From assembly GCA_016795505.1 (NCBI GenBank), contig JAEUHH010000095.1:1-34349 (forward strand): 34,349 bases of DNA, in the 5' to 3' direction. This document shows positions 1 through 7,206 of the stretch, piece after piece. The position numbers and the translations under genes were made by a program. The notes below the pieces were generated by a model. It was not told the DNA's origin and did not search any database. It saw only the letters and a list, made by a program, of their open reading frames with translations. Origin of the DNA: Verrucomicrobiales bacterium (GTDB lineage: Bacteria; Verrucomicrobiota; Verrucomicrobiia; Verrucomicrobiales; DEV007). Numbering within the stretch: the stretch's first letter is position 1; each line of letters opens with the position of its first letter.

Positions 1-1
1 C

Positions 2-232
2 TTCGCCCATCAGTCCATCCTCGTCCTGCCGCCGGCGACCTGCGAGCGTGCCTTGGTCTTCTTCGACACCTTCACCAAGGTCCGGATCGGGCTTTGGTCT
101 TTCGACGCGGCCACGGGACGGATCACGGCCTTCCACACGCCGCGCGCTCTTGCTCCGAAATCGCCTCGTTCTCATCGGGTGGCTCTCGAGAAGATGAACC
201 GGGCGGCTAGGCAAGCTCTGCCCATTGGGTGA
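2..232 (+). CDS. Unknown protein, C-terminal fragment (cut by window start)
   Basis: This frame is open from the first bases of the window to a TGA at 230-232, giving the last 76 residues of a protein whose start lies outside. The tail is basic and Ala-rich, ending in AARQALPIG. It converges with the minus-strand gene at 207-1400 and overlaps its 3' end by 26 bp, so the defence operon ends here. I recognise no domain. The codon-like composition and the open frame are the only support, so it could be a chance reading frame, although the tail-to-tail layout fits a real gene. Confidence 0.45.
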   Translation, partial: FAHQSILVLPPATCERALVFFDTFTKVRIGLWSFDAATGRITAFHTPRALAPKSPRSHRVALEKMNRAARQALPIG

Positions 233-1400
233 AGAGTTCGATGCCTCCCTCCATCGCCTGGAGGCGTTCCAGATTGGGTTCGACCTCGGAGGTGATCCCC
301 GCGCTTTGGAGGGCGATCCACCGGCTCCGCGCCTGATCGATCAGTCCCCGGAATCGGTTCAGATCGTCGAGGATGTCGCCGCTGGGTTGCGCCTCGGCGG
401 CGAGACGTGCGAGCCCCTGCCAGGATTGCAGGGCCTCTTCAGTTCGCGACACGTCGCCCTGAAACCGGTCGTCTAGCGAAAGTCCGTTCCAGATGCCCGG
501 AGCGATCGCTTCAAAGGTATCCAAGTCCGTCTGCCTCACGTGAGCCATCAGGGGGGCGCTCACGTAGCGGGGGTTGGGCTGGTTCCCCCCGCGTCCTTCG
601 GCGCGGATGTAGCGGTCGAAACAGAATTTCCGCAGACCCGACGACCAGCCGCTCGCGGCGGCAGCGGCACCGCATAGGCCCATCAGGGGGCTCAGCAGGA
701 AGCAATACCCGTTGATCAGGTGCGCTCCGTTCAGCGAGAGGACGTAATTCGCATACATCCATGCGGCGATCACCCGGGGATGGGACAGATCGGAGCGGAC
801 AAACTTACCTGAGCTGTTCTGCTCGTTGCTGCCGAGGATCAGGTAATAACCGTCGGGCGGCGTCTCCATCCCGGTGAGGTCGTCGAGAATCTCGAAGAAC
901 TGATCCCCTTCCAGGATCGCGTCGCGGTGGATCGCGATCGTTCCGTAGACCGGGCCATCCGCCACTTTCGCGGCGGCCGCCTTCGTCTGGTTCAGGATGT
1001 TGATCGCGATTCCCGTGTCGATCGAGTCGGCCTGACGGATGAAGAGATTGGGGGCGATGAAGGCGTTCAACCCGACACCCGCCTGAGCTTCGACCGTTCG
1101 TTGGATCAGATTCGGTATCGCCGCGCCCGAGATCATCTTGGATCGGTTCTGCCGCTGGAAGTAGGGCCACGCCTCCAGCGACCCGCAGTTGGCGTTCGGA
1201 TGCGCCACCACGTCGGTCGCGTAATACTCGGGGTCCATCACGAGGGTGAATCCCTCCGCCTGAAGATCGGCGACGCGTTCCTTCATCCGCTTCGGGTTCG
1301 AATAGCGGGGGCTGAGGACGACTCCATCGATGATCCCCAGATCCCTCGCTTCCTTCGGCTTGTCGGCCGGACCAAATCCGTCTTGGGCGAAAATCTTCAT
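207..1400 (-). CDS. Uncharacterised 397-aa protein coupled to a Ser/Thr kinase
   Basis: A 397-residue cytoplasmic-looking protein with no signal peptide or clear membrane segment. It opens with a beta-strand-like MKIFAQDGFG, then GIIDGVVLSPRYSNP and GFTLVMDPEYY. This alternation of strands and helices could be an alpha/beta barrel, but I cannot assign a family. Later parts include GTIAIHRDAI, a Gly/Ala-rich stretch near residues 240-255 and a helical C-terminal third. Its ATG (1400-1398) overlaps the TGA of the upstream kinase (1399-1397) as ATGA, so the two are probably translated together. It is the last gene of the restriction-modification-like operon. It may be the kinase's partner or substrate, or the effector of the pair; that is inference from position only. 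Confidence 0.8.
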   Translation of the reverse strand: MKIFAQDGFGPADKPKEARDLGIIDGVVLSPRYSNPKRMKERVADLQAEGFTLVMDPEYYATDVVAHPNANCGSLEAWPYFQRQNRSKMISGAAIPNLIQRTVEAQAGVGLNAFIAPNLFIRQADSIDTGIAINILNQTKAAAAKVADGPVYGTIAIHRDAILEGDQFFEILDDLTGMETPPDGYYLILGSNEQNSSGKFVRSDLSHPRVIAAWMYANYVLSLNGAHLINGYCFLLSPLMGLCGAAAAASGWSSGLRKFCFDRYIRAEGRGGNQPNPRYVSAPLMAHVRQTDLDTFEAIAPGIWNGLSLDDRFQGDVSRTEEALQSWQGLARLAAEAQPSGDILDDLNRFRGLIDQARSRWIALQSAGITSEVEPNLERLQAMEGGIELFTQWAELA

Positions 1401-2293
1401 TGCTTGATTCCTTTCAGTTCGTTCAGGACTTGGGCGATCCGGCTGTAGCGCAGCGCGGGCTTTTTACGGATGCATCGGTCGATCATCCGGCAGAATTCGG
1501 GAGGCAAGTCCGGCCGCAGGGTGGCGAGCTTTTCCGGCTGCACGTTCATGATTCGCCACATCGTCGCATACTGGTGCTCGGGCCTCGGCGCGTAGGGATG
1601 CTGGCGCGAGGCGAGGACGTAGACGGTGAGACCCGCGGAATAGAGATCGCAGCGGAAGTCCATGTGATCCTTGTAATCGGGCATCAGCATCTCGGGCGCC
1701 ATGTAGCGGATCGTCCCCGGCGCCCCTCCCTGGGTCAACTGGGTGCCCTCCATCTTGTAGGCGATGCCCATGTCGAGGACGACGTAGCGGCGGTGCGGAT
1801 CGCCCGTGTCGATGATGTTGTCGGGCTTGATGTCGCGGTGGAGAAATCCCAACTGCGCCAGCTCGTCGATGAGAACGAGCAGGGTCTCGAAGACGAGCTT
1901 CAAGTCGTCGTAGGTCATCGGGGCATTTGCCGGGTCGAGCTGCGCGAGGAGCGATTCACCCGGCAGGAATTCCTCGCCGTAGATCAGGTAATCATGGGTG
2001 CCGATGGTGAATAGCTCGGGCTGGATGTGCCCGAGCTTCACGATGGCCGGATGGGGGCAGGCGCGCAGTGCCTCGATCTCACGTTTGGCCCGGGCGATGA
2101 GTTGCTCGCGCTGCAGCATCTCTTCATCAGTGCGCCCGGGCGGAATGTAGACCGCTTTGATCGCCTCGGGACCGCCATTCGGCCAGTCGAAGCGGTAGAC
2201 GGCCTTGAAGCCGCCCGTGGCGATGTGGATGGGATCATCGGGCAAGTTTAAAGCTGCCTGGATCGCATCGGGAGTTGGAACGGGGAAGGACAT
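1397..2293 (-). CDS. Serine/threonine protein kinase in a defence operon
   Basis: A 298-residue, single-domain eukaryotic-type protein kinase without a transmembrane segment or sensor domain. Visible motifs are a glycine-loop remnant GGFKAVYRF (residues 27-35), the ATP-anchoring Lys46 in AIK, the catalytic loop HRDIKPDN (152-159), a DMG in place of DFG (174-176), APE (199-201) and the F-helix region DLYSAG. All catalytic residues are present, so it should be active. It lies 31 bp downstream of hsdS and is ATGA-coupled to the unknown gene that follows. Soluble kinases occur in phage defence, for example Stk2 and the kinase subunit of some BREX systems. A similar role here is inferred from the hsdM/hsdS/Abi_2 neighbourhood, not shown. 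Confidence 0.93.
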   Translation of the reverse strand: MSFPVPTPDAIQAALNLPDDPIHIATGGFKAVYRFDWPNGGPEAIKAVYIPPGRTDEEMLQREQLIARAKREIEALRACPHPAIVKLGHIQPELFTIGTHDYLIYGEEFLPGESLLAQLDPANAPMTYDDLKLVFETLLVLIDELAQLGFLHRDIKPDNIIDTGDPHRRYVVLDMGIAYKMEGTQLTQGGAPGTIRYMAPEMLMPDYKDHMDFRCDLYSAGLTVYVLASRQHPYAPRPEHQYATMWRIMNVQPEKLATLRPDLPPEFCRMIDRCIRKKPALRYSRIAQVLNELKGIKQ

Positions 2294-2324
2294 GACGGGC
2301 GGTTGATGGGTGGGTTCGGGAGGA

Positions 2325-3623
2325 TCAGTCGGGTTTCACGCGGATCTCCCCGGTGAGGAGCTTCTGCATGAGGCCGCGCTTCTGTTCGCGGAGGGCCTCG
2401 AGATGCTGGCGGTGGAGGGCGAGTTCGCGGTCGCAGGTATCGAGGAAGTCGGCGATGGCGGTCTGTTCCTCGATGGGCGGGCAGGGAATCTTGAAGCGGG
2501 CGATGTCCTTGAAGTAGAGCCGCACCCGCACGCTGCCGCTGCCGCTCTTGTTGACGAAGAGGGTCCAGGAATGGGACCGGCGGAGATGGTCGAAGTATCG
2601 CGGGTCGAGCTTGCCCTCAAGGCAACGGAAGACCACGTAGTCGCCGCTGACCATCACCTCGTCGTCGCCCTGCCAGCGGGCGAGGGATCCGATGTTCAGG
2701 CGCATCGGGTTGTAGGCGAACCAGCCCGGTTTCACGAGTTTGCAGCGGTCGTTCGAGGCGCCACGGACGTGCTCGCGCATCGGCGTCATGCCGTCGGCCT
2801 TGGTCACGCCGTAGAGGCGGTCCCAGCCGTGCTTGCCCCGATTCGTGGCGGCTGAGTTCTGCGCGAGGTCTCCGAGTTTCTTCACCGGCCACTTGCCCCG
2901 GAATCCCGGAAGCCGTTTCCGGCCGGTGAGCAGTTGTTGCAGGAGGCTGCGCTTGCGGTCGGCCTTGGCGGCGATCAGGGATTCGAGGGTTTCAATGGCT
3001 CGGTCCCACCCGTCTAACAATTCTCGGATCCTTTCCTGCTCAGGTTTTGGGGGTATCGGTTCATCCCATTTCTCAATCCAGCTTTTTTGTATGTGAACCA
3101 AACCAGCAGCTCCGTGAGCCTTTTCTTCAATCTTGTGAGTAACGTGACATAGAAGGTGGTAGAGAAACCGCTTATCTACTTGGGGTTTCGGAACAACCTT
3201 CCAAGTATGGTAGTTGAGAAGTCCATTTTGATTGCGGTTCCAGAATTTCGGTCCAAAAGAAGATCCTCGGCTTCCGGACCACGAGAACAAAAGGTTGTTG
3301 GGTTCCACGAGAATCTTGGCGTCATATTCTCCAGCATAGTAATTAAATTCCTCAGATCCGTTCAGGTTTTGGATCCGAATGATTGGAAGGCCGTGTTCTC
3401 CCCATTCGTTTGGTTTGAATCCCCTTCCGTTGATGAACTCCGCTACTTCTCCAAGAGGCTTGGCGATCCACTGAGCGGGCAGGTTCTTTGACGATCCTTT
3501 GATGCCTACGAATTCGCGAATTACCGTTTCATCTCCGTCTGTATCTCGATGACCGTTCCGGCCCGCTCCCTTTTCCCGTTGGCGAGTTCTTTTCGTGTCG
3601 CGCTTGTGTTGCTTCCCCCTCAT
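2325..3623 (-). CDS. hsdS: Type I restriction-modification specificity subunit HsdS
   Basis: A 432-residue DNA-recognition subunit of a type I methyltransferase. It has the usual two half-repeats, each a target-recognition domain (TRD) followed by a helical spacer. Half 1 starts at WIAKPLGEVAEF and ends with QQLLTGRKRLPGFRGKW; half 2 starts at PVKKLGDLA and ends with QKLLTGEIRVKPD. I chose the ATG at 3623-3621 because it overlaps the TGA of the upstream Abi_2 gene as ATGA; the same frame stays open further upstream but is then antisense-like shadow. The first 50 residues are an unusual Lys/Arg-rich extension. DNA for TRD1 (about 3050-3560) is much lower in GC than its flanks, suggesting TRD exchange. 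It is separated from hsdM by the Abi_2 gene. Confidence 0.9.
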   Translation of the reverse strand: MRGKQHKRDTKRTRQREKGAGRNGHRDTDGDETVIREFVGIKGSSKNLPAQWIAKPLGEVAEFINGRGFKPNEWGEHGLPIIRIQNLNGSEEFNYYAGEYDAKILVEPNNLLFSWSGSRGSSFGPKFWNRNQNGLLNYHTWKVVPKPQVDKRFLYHLLCHVTHKIEEKAHGAAGLVHIQKSWIEKWDEPIPPKPEQERIRELLDGWDRAIETLESLIAAKADRKRSLLQQLLTGRKRLPGFRGKWPVKKLGDLAQNSAATNRGKHGWDRLYGVTKADGMTPMREHVRGASNDRCKLVKPGWFAYNPMRLNIGSLARWQGDDEVMVSGDYVVFRCLEGKLDPRYFDHLRRSHSWTLFVNKSGSGSVRVRLYFKDIARFKIPCPPIEEQTAIADFLDTCDRELALHRQHLEALREQKRGLMQKLLTGEIRVKPD

Positions 3624-4555
3624 CGTGTCGTTCCTCCTCCCGGCGTAGAGTTCGTGGCCGCCCAAATAGGGCAGTCCTTCCAGTTGGCTGGGAAACCCAT
3701 TCGACCGATGGGAATCGCCGGATGTTTTTCCGTCCAGAGTCGCTCCATCCTCTCCGACCAGGCGCTCTTGGGGGCGATGTATCCCAGCAAATAGCGGAGC
3801 ACGGTGAACTGCGCGAAATTCCGCCTCGGATCCCGGCCGACCGGGACGGGCAAATGCCAATCCGGGTGCTTGTTGACGCGCGGGATCATCATAGCCGTGC
3901 CGTGGAGGCGGTCCCAAAGGCGGGCATGGTGGGCGCACAGGTTCCGAAGGGTGTTTCCGGCGAGCAGCCAGGACTCGAGAACGGTGTCGGCGACGCCGTA
4001 TTTCGCGGCCACACCTTGCTTCACCGCCGCGTCGACTCCCCGGAACAGGGTCAGCATGCAGCCGTAGTCCATGACCTCGGCCGCCATCCAGAGAGGAAGG
4101 TCGGTCTCGGAGGTGTATTTTGTCTTGAAGTGATCGACGAACACCTCCCGGCTCCGGTCCACCTCGCGGTTGATCTTGTCCATGAGGGTCCGATGCCGGT
4201 CGTAGGTGAGATTCGGCAGATGCCGCCGGTCGAGATGGGCAAAGGGGCCATGGCGCAGGGCCAGGGCAGTGACAAGCTGCGCCTTGATCGCCACCTCGAT
4301 CCGCTCGATCGCGTCCATCACGAGCACCCGCAGTTGCCGATCGAACACGTAACGGTCCCACACCGTCTCCAGGGTGGTGCCCGGCTCAAGCTGGTCACTC
4401 CCGGCCTGCCGGAAAGGGAAGAGGTAGCCGCTGAGGCGGTAATAGCTGACGCGCTCCAGGGCCTCGATCAGATCCTGGCGTTCGGCGATCAAGCCCCGGG
4501 CGCGCAAATGATCGGCCTGATCGGAGAAGGACAGGGGCGCCTTGGTGTATTTCAC
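3620..4555 (-). CDS. Abi_2/AbiF-family HEPN abortive-infection protein
   Basis: A 311-residue protein of the Abi_2 (AbiD/AbiF) family. The family signature is seen at ERVSYYRLSGYLFPF (residues 34-48), with a helical core and a HEPN-type ribonuclease motif Arg-x4-His at R204-H209 (RNLCAH), so the nuclease site looks intact. The start is a GTG at 4555-4553, preceded by a strong GGAGGT five bases upstream, which is unusual among the SD-poor genes here. Its TGA overlaps the hsdS ATG. Members of this family cause abortive infection, and AbiF proteins are reported to pair with a small structured RNA encoded just upstream and to be related to Cas13. A matching small transcription unit lies at 4595-4679. 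Insertion between hsdM and hsdS couples the putative toxin to the methyltransferase operon. Confidence 0.9.
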   Translation of the reverse strand: MKYTKAPLSFSDQADHLRARGLIAERQDLIEALERVSYYRLSGYLFPFRQAGSDQLEPGTTLETVWDRYVFDRQLRVLVMDAIERIEVAIKAQLVTALALRHGPFAHLDRRHLPNLTYDRHRTLMDKINREVDRSREVFVDHFKTKYTSETDLPLWMAAEVMDYGCMLTLFRGVDAAVKQGVAAKYGVADTVLESWLLAGNTLRNLCAHHARLWDRLHGTAMMIPRVNKHPDWHLPVPVGRDPRRNFAQFTVLRYLLGYIAPKSAWSERMERLWTEKHPAIPIGRMGFPANWKDCPIWAATNSTPGGGTTR

Positions 4556-4594
4556 GCCGCACCTCCTTCCGGAAGGGCCGCCGCTCCGGTACAG

Positions 4595-4638
4595 AAAAAA
4601 CCCGCCAAAATTGGGCTTTCGTGAAGAGGCCTGGCGGG
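4595..4638 (-). terminator. Intrinsic terminator ending the small RNA
   Basis: Minus-strand stem CCCGCCA/TGGCGGG (7 bp, perfect) is followed directly by TTTTTT. The loop is 24 nt, longer than typical, and may fold further. Its placement between promoter and Abi_2 gene means it ends the small RNA and would also attenuate transcription from hsdM into the Abi_2 gene. Confidence 0.55.
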
Positions 4639-4644
4639 TGTGCT
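4595..4644 (-). ncRNA. Predicted ~50-nt small RNA upstream of the Abi_2 gene
   Basis: A promoter and an intrinsic terminator bracket a minus-strand unit that starts at about 4644 (A, seven bases after the -10) and ends in the T-run at 4600-4595. The RNA would form an outer stem CCCGCCA (4638-4632) with TGGCGGG (4607-4601), holding a 24-nt loop with a possible inner GGC/GCC pairing. It ends about 40 bases before the Abi_2 start codon. Position, size and the partner family match the RNA component known for AbiF-type systems. An 80-codon open frame across the same interval (4794-4552) shows no protein features and is probably not coding. Assignment is inference from sequence signals; transcript ends are approximate. 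Confidence 0.55.
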
Positions 4645-4650
4645 GCGCGG

Positions 4651-4679
4651 ATTATCCGGGGCTACGCGATTATTTGCAA
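4651..4679 (-). promoter_or_regulatory. Sigma70-like promoter for the small RNA
   Basis: On the minus strand, a -35 TTGCAA (4679-4674, 4 of 6 consensus) and a -10 GATAAT (4656-4651, 5 of 6) are separated by exactly 17 bp. It lies in the non-coding interval between hsdM and the Abi_2 gene, directly before the hairpin-terminator unit. It could also supply read-through transcription of the Abi_2-hsdS-kinase part of the operon. Confidence 0.55.
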
Positions 4680-4716
4680 GAAAAAAAGACTTCTCCTCGG
4701 ATTGACGGCCAAAAGG

Positions 4717-4749
4717 CAACAGGGTTGCATCGCCAATCCAACCCTGTTG
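4717..4749. repeat. Perfect 11-bp inverted repeat downstream of hsdM
   Basis: CAACAGGGTTG (4717-4727) and CAACCCTGTTG (4739-4749) pair perfectly around an 11-nt loop. It sits 42 bp beyond the hsdM stop codon, upstream of the small-RNA promoter. No T-run follows on the minus strand within a few bases, so it is not a classical terminator; it may protect the hsdM mRNA end or be a protein-binding site. Confidence 0.5.
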
Positions 4750-4790
4750 GTTCGAAGCGGCTCCGTGATTCAAGATGGTGACGGATGCGC

Positions 4791-6311
4791 TCATACCCCC
4801 AGCTCCTCCAAATACCGTTTCATCTCCACCCGCACCGCCGCCAGCTCTCCCTCCAGCGCCACGATCCGCTCCTCCACCGCCTTCAGATCGACCGGTTCCT
4901 CCTCCTCGAAGGTGTCCACGTAGCGGGGAATGTTGAGGTTGTAGTCGTTCTCCTTCAGCTCCTCCCGCGTCGCCCGGTAGGCGTAGCGATCCACGGTCTC
5001 GTAGGCACGGTAGGCGGCGGCGATCTTGTCGAGGTCCTCGCCGCGCAGCTTGTTCTGGTTCGTTCCCTGGGCGAAATCCTCTTTCGCGTCGATGAAGAGC
5101 ACGTCGGTGTGGGTGCGGCCTTTCTTGAAGAGCAGGATGGCCGCCGGGATGCCGGTGCCGAAGAAGAGATTCGCCGGCAGGCCGATGACCGCGTCGAGCA
5201 GGTTCTCCTCGACCAACTTCCTGCGGATCAAGCCCTCCGACGCGCCCCGGAAGAGGACGCCATGGGGCACGACGACGCCGACCCGACCCGATCCGGCCTT
5301 GGCCGTCTCGACCATGTGGAGAAGGAAGGCGTAGTCGCCCTTCGACTTCGGCGGGATGCCGCGCTGGAATCGGCCGAAGCGATCGTTACCCGCGTTCTCC
5401 GCCCCCCATTTGTCGAGACTGAAGGGCGGATTGGCCACGACCACATCGAACTGCATGAGCCGGTCGTCCTCGACCAGCTTGGGATTCTTGATCGTGTCGC
5501 CCCACTCGATGCGGGCGCTGTCGATGCCGTGGAGGAACAGGTTCATGCGGCAGAGGGCGTAGGTGCCGCTGTTGACCTCCTGCCCGTAGATCGAGAAATC
5601 GTCCGAAGGCTGTCCCTTCGGATCGCGGACTTCCTTGGCCACCTTGATCAGGAGCGAGCCCGAGCCGCAGGACGGGTCGCAGATGCGGTCGCCGGGCCGG
5701 GGCGCGACGAGGCGGGCGATCAGCTCCGAGACCTCGGGCGGTGTGAAGAACTCGCCGCCCTTCTTCCCGCTCTCCGAGGCGAAGCGTGAGATGAGGTATT
5801 CGTAGCAGTTCCCGATGACGTCGAGATTGCCGATGCGGGAGGGCCGCAGGTCGAGGCGGGGATCGTGAAAGTCCTGGAGCAGGTGCTTGAGCCGGCCGTT
5901 GCGGTCCTTTGTCTCGCCGAGGCGCTTCTCGTCATTGAAGGAGACGGTGTGGAGCACACCCTCGAGCTTGGCCTTGTTGGCGTCCTCGATATCCCAGAGG
6001 GCCTGGTCGATCCGCTCGCCGAGATTGTCCGCGTCCCGAGCGGCGTAGAGGCTGTCGAAGTCGCAGCCCTCGGGCAGGAGGAATCGCTCGCGCTCCAGCC
6101 GGCGCCGCACCATCTCGGGCTTGCCGGGGAACTGCTTCTCCAGCTCCTCGCGCCGCTCCTTCACCAGATCGGAGAGGAACTTGAGGAAGAGGAAGGTGAG
6201 GATGTAGTCCTTGTATTGGTCGGATGACATCACTCCCCGGAAAGTGTCGCAGGCTTTCCAGACGATGTCGTTGATCTCGTCTTGGTTGGCGGGTCGGGTG
6301 GTGGCTGTCAT
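4791..6311 (-). CDS. hsdM: Type I restriction-modification methyltransferase subunit HsdM
   Basis: A 506-residue adenine-N6 DNA methyltransferase subunit of normal family length. The N-terminal helical HsdM domain covers about residues 10-140, with IVWKACDTFRG and YILTFLFLKFLSD. The methyltransferase core follows: GGEFFTPPEV (185-194), the S-adenosylmethionine motif DPSCGSGS (212-219) and the catalytic NPPF (294-297). With HsdS it would methylate both strands of a bipartite site. The gene lies 67 bp downstream of the PD-(D/E)XK gene. After it come a hairpin and the small-RNA unit rather than hsdS. No hsdR is seen in this operon, so it could be an orphan methylase or could work with the non-standard partners beside it. 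Confidence 0.97.
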   Translation of the reverse strand: MTATTRPANQDEINDIVWKACDTFRGVMSSDQYKDYILTFLFLKFLSDLVKERREELEKQFPGKPEMVRRRLERERFLLPEGCDFDSLYAARDADNLGERIDQALWDIEDANKAKLEGVLHTVSFNDEKRLGETKDRNGRLKHLLQDFHDPRLDLRPSRIGNLDVIGNCYEYLISRFASESGKKGGEFFTPPEVSELIARLVAPRPGDRICDPSCGSGSLLIKVAKEVRDPKGQPSDDFSIYGQEVNSGTYALCRMNLFLHGIDSARIEWGDTIKNPKLVEDDRLMQFDVVVANPPFSLDKWGAENAGNDRFGRFQRGIPPKSKGDYAFLLHMVETAKAGSGRVGVVVPHGVLFRGASEGLIRRKLVEENLLDAVIGLPANLFFGTGIPAAILLFKKGRTHTDVLFIDAKEDFAQGTNQNKLRGEDLDKIAAAYRAYETVDRYAYRATREELKENDYNLNIPRYVDTFEEEEPVDLKAVEERIVALEGELAAVRVEMKRYLEELGV

Positions 6312-6378
6312 GCGCGGGTGAGATTTTGGGGAAAGTTAGCGTGCGGGGTGAGACATTCTCGGATTTCGGGCAGCGGCA

Positions 6379-7182
6379 TTATGGGATGGAGTCGCCGCCC
6401 CCGGAATCGGCAAGGAATCGATCAACGTTTGCCACGACCTGGATCTCGTTCATGTCCATCGTTTCCATCCGGCGAACTCCGAGGCGGGCGGCGAGTTCAT
6501 TGAGGGCGGCGCGAACATCCTGGCGGTTTCCGTCCCAACCGCGAAGGCTGTGGGCGTCTCCGGTGGCGACGTGGGCGCGGGGATCGCGCACGCCTTGCCG
6601 GAAGCGTTCTGCAAATTGGCTCTGAAGAAACCGTTCGTACCGGGGGCTGAACTCGTTCGCCAGGATCCGCAAGCTCTCGCCATCCACGATCACGACCGCA
6701 TCGATCTCGACATACCTCTCAAAGTCGGAAAATCCCAGGTAGTAGCAGTCCTGCATCTCGCCTCCGTGGTCATCGACATCGAAGACGTGCCGCAGCCCGT
6801 AGAGCCCTTTGATCAGGGAATCGGCATTGGCGTGACGCCACACACCCCAGGCGGTCATCCAGACAATCTTGAAGGCGATCGCGGCGTCTGGATGGGCCTC
6901 GATCTGTTCGAGCGCGTCCTCCAGGATGCCGGATAGTACGCTCCGGGGACGAAGCGGCTTAGCCCGGTCGATGATCCTGGTCTGGCGAAGCGCCTCCATC
7001 TCCCGCGCTTTCTCGTTCGGGTCGTCGCCCTTCGATTTCTGTTCGATGAGGTAGAGTTCCTCACCCAGGCGCACTGCCACGTCGGGCCGGCGCGCGTCGC
7101 TCCTCGCGGGGATTCGCTCGACGGTGAACCCGTGTTGCTCAAGGAAGTCGGTCATCTCCGTGATGGCTTGATCTTCGGTCAT
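6379..7182 (-). CDS. PD-(D/E)XK-fold nuclease-like protein, defence operon
   Basis: A 267-residue soluble protein with a restriction-endonuclease-like core near its N-terminus: RRPDVAVRLGEELYLIEQKSK gives Asp34, Glu47 and Lys49 spaced as in PD-(D/E)XK enzymes. The remainder (about residues 60-267) is helical and unrecognised; it contains a strand-like EIDAVVIVDGES. It lies between the half-length specificity gene (24 bp gap) and hsdM (67 bp gap) in the same direction, so it is probably co-transcribed. It may replace the missing HsdR as the cutting subunit, or only bind DNA or nucleic-acid ends. It is far too short to contain the HsdR translocase. Confidence 0.7.
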   Translation of the reverse strand: MTEDQAITEMTDFLEQHGFTVERIPARSDARRPDVAVRLGEELYLIEQKSKGDDPNEKAREMEALRQTRIIDRAKPLRPRSVLSGILEDALEQIEAHPDAAIAFKIVWMTAWGVWRHANADSLIKGLYGLRHVFDVDDHGGEMQDCYYLGFSDFERYVEIDAVVIVDGESLRILANEFSPRYERFLQSQFAERFRQGVRDPRAHVATGDAHSLRGWDGNRQDVRAALNELAARLGVRRMETMDMNEIQVVANVDRFLADSGGGDSIP

Positions 7183-7206
7183 GCAATTTGCGGGTCTGGG
7201 TGAGGG

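Noticed and set aside
3624-4361. Upstream extension of the hsdS frame by 246 codons
   Set aside because: It runs out of frame through the well-supported Abi_2 gene and has shadow-like Arg/Pro/Gly composition. The ATG at 3623 with ATGA overlap is the better start.
4552-4794. 80-codon minus-strand frame exactly filling the hsdM-Abi_2 gap, with ATGA and GTGA overlaps at both ends
   Set aside because: The overlaps are attractive, but the sequence has no protein-like features and contains the promoter, the hairpins and the terminator T-run. A non-coding RNA explains it better. Conservation analysis would decide.
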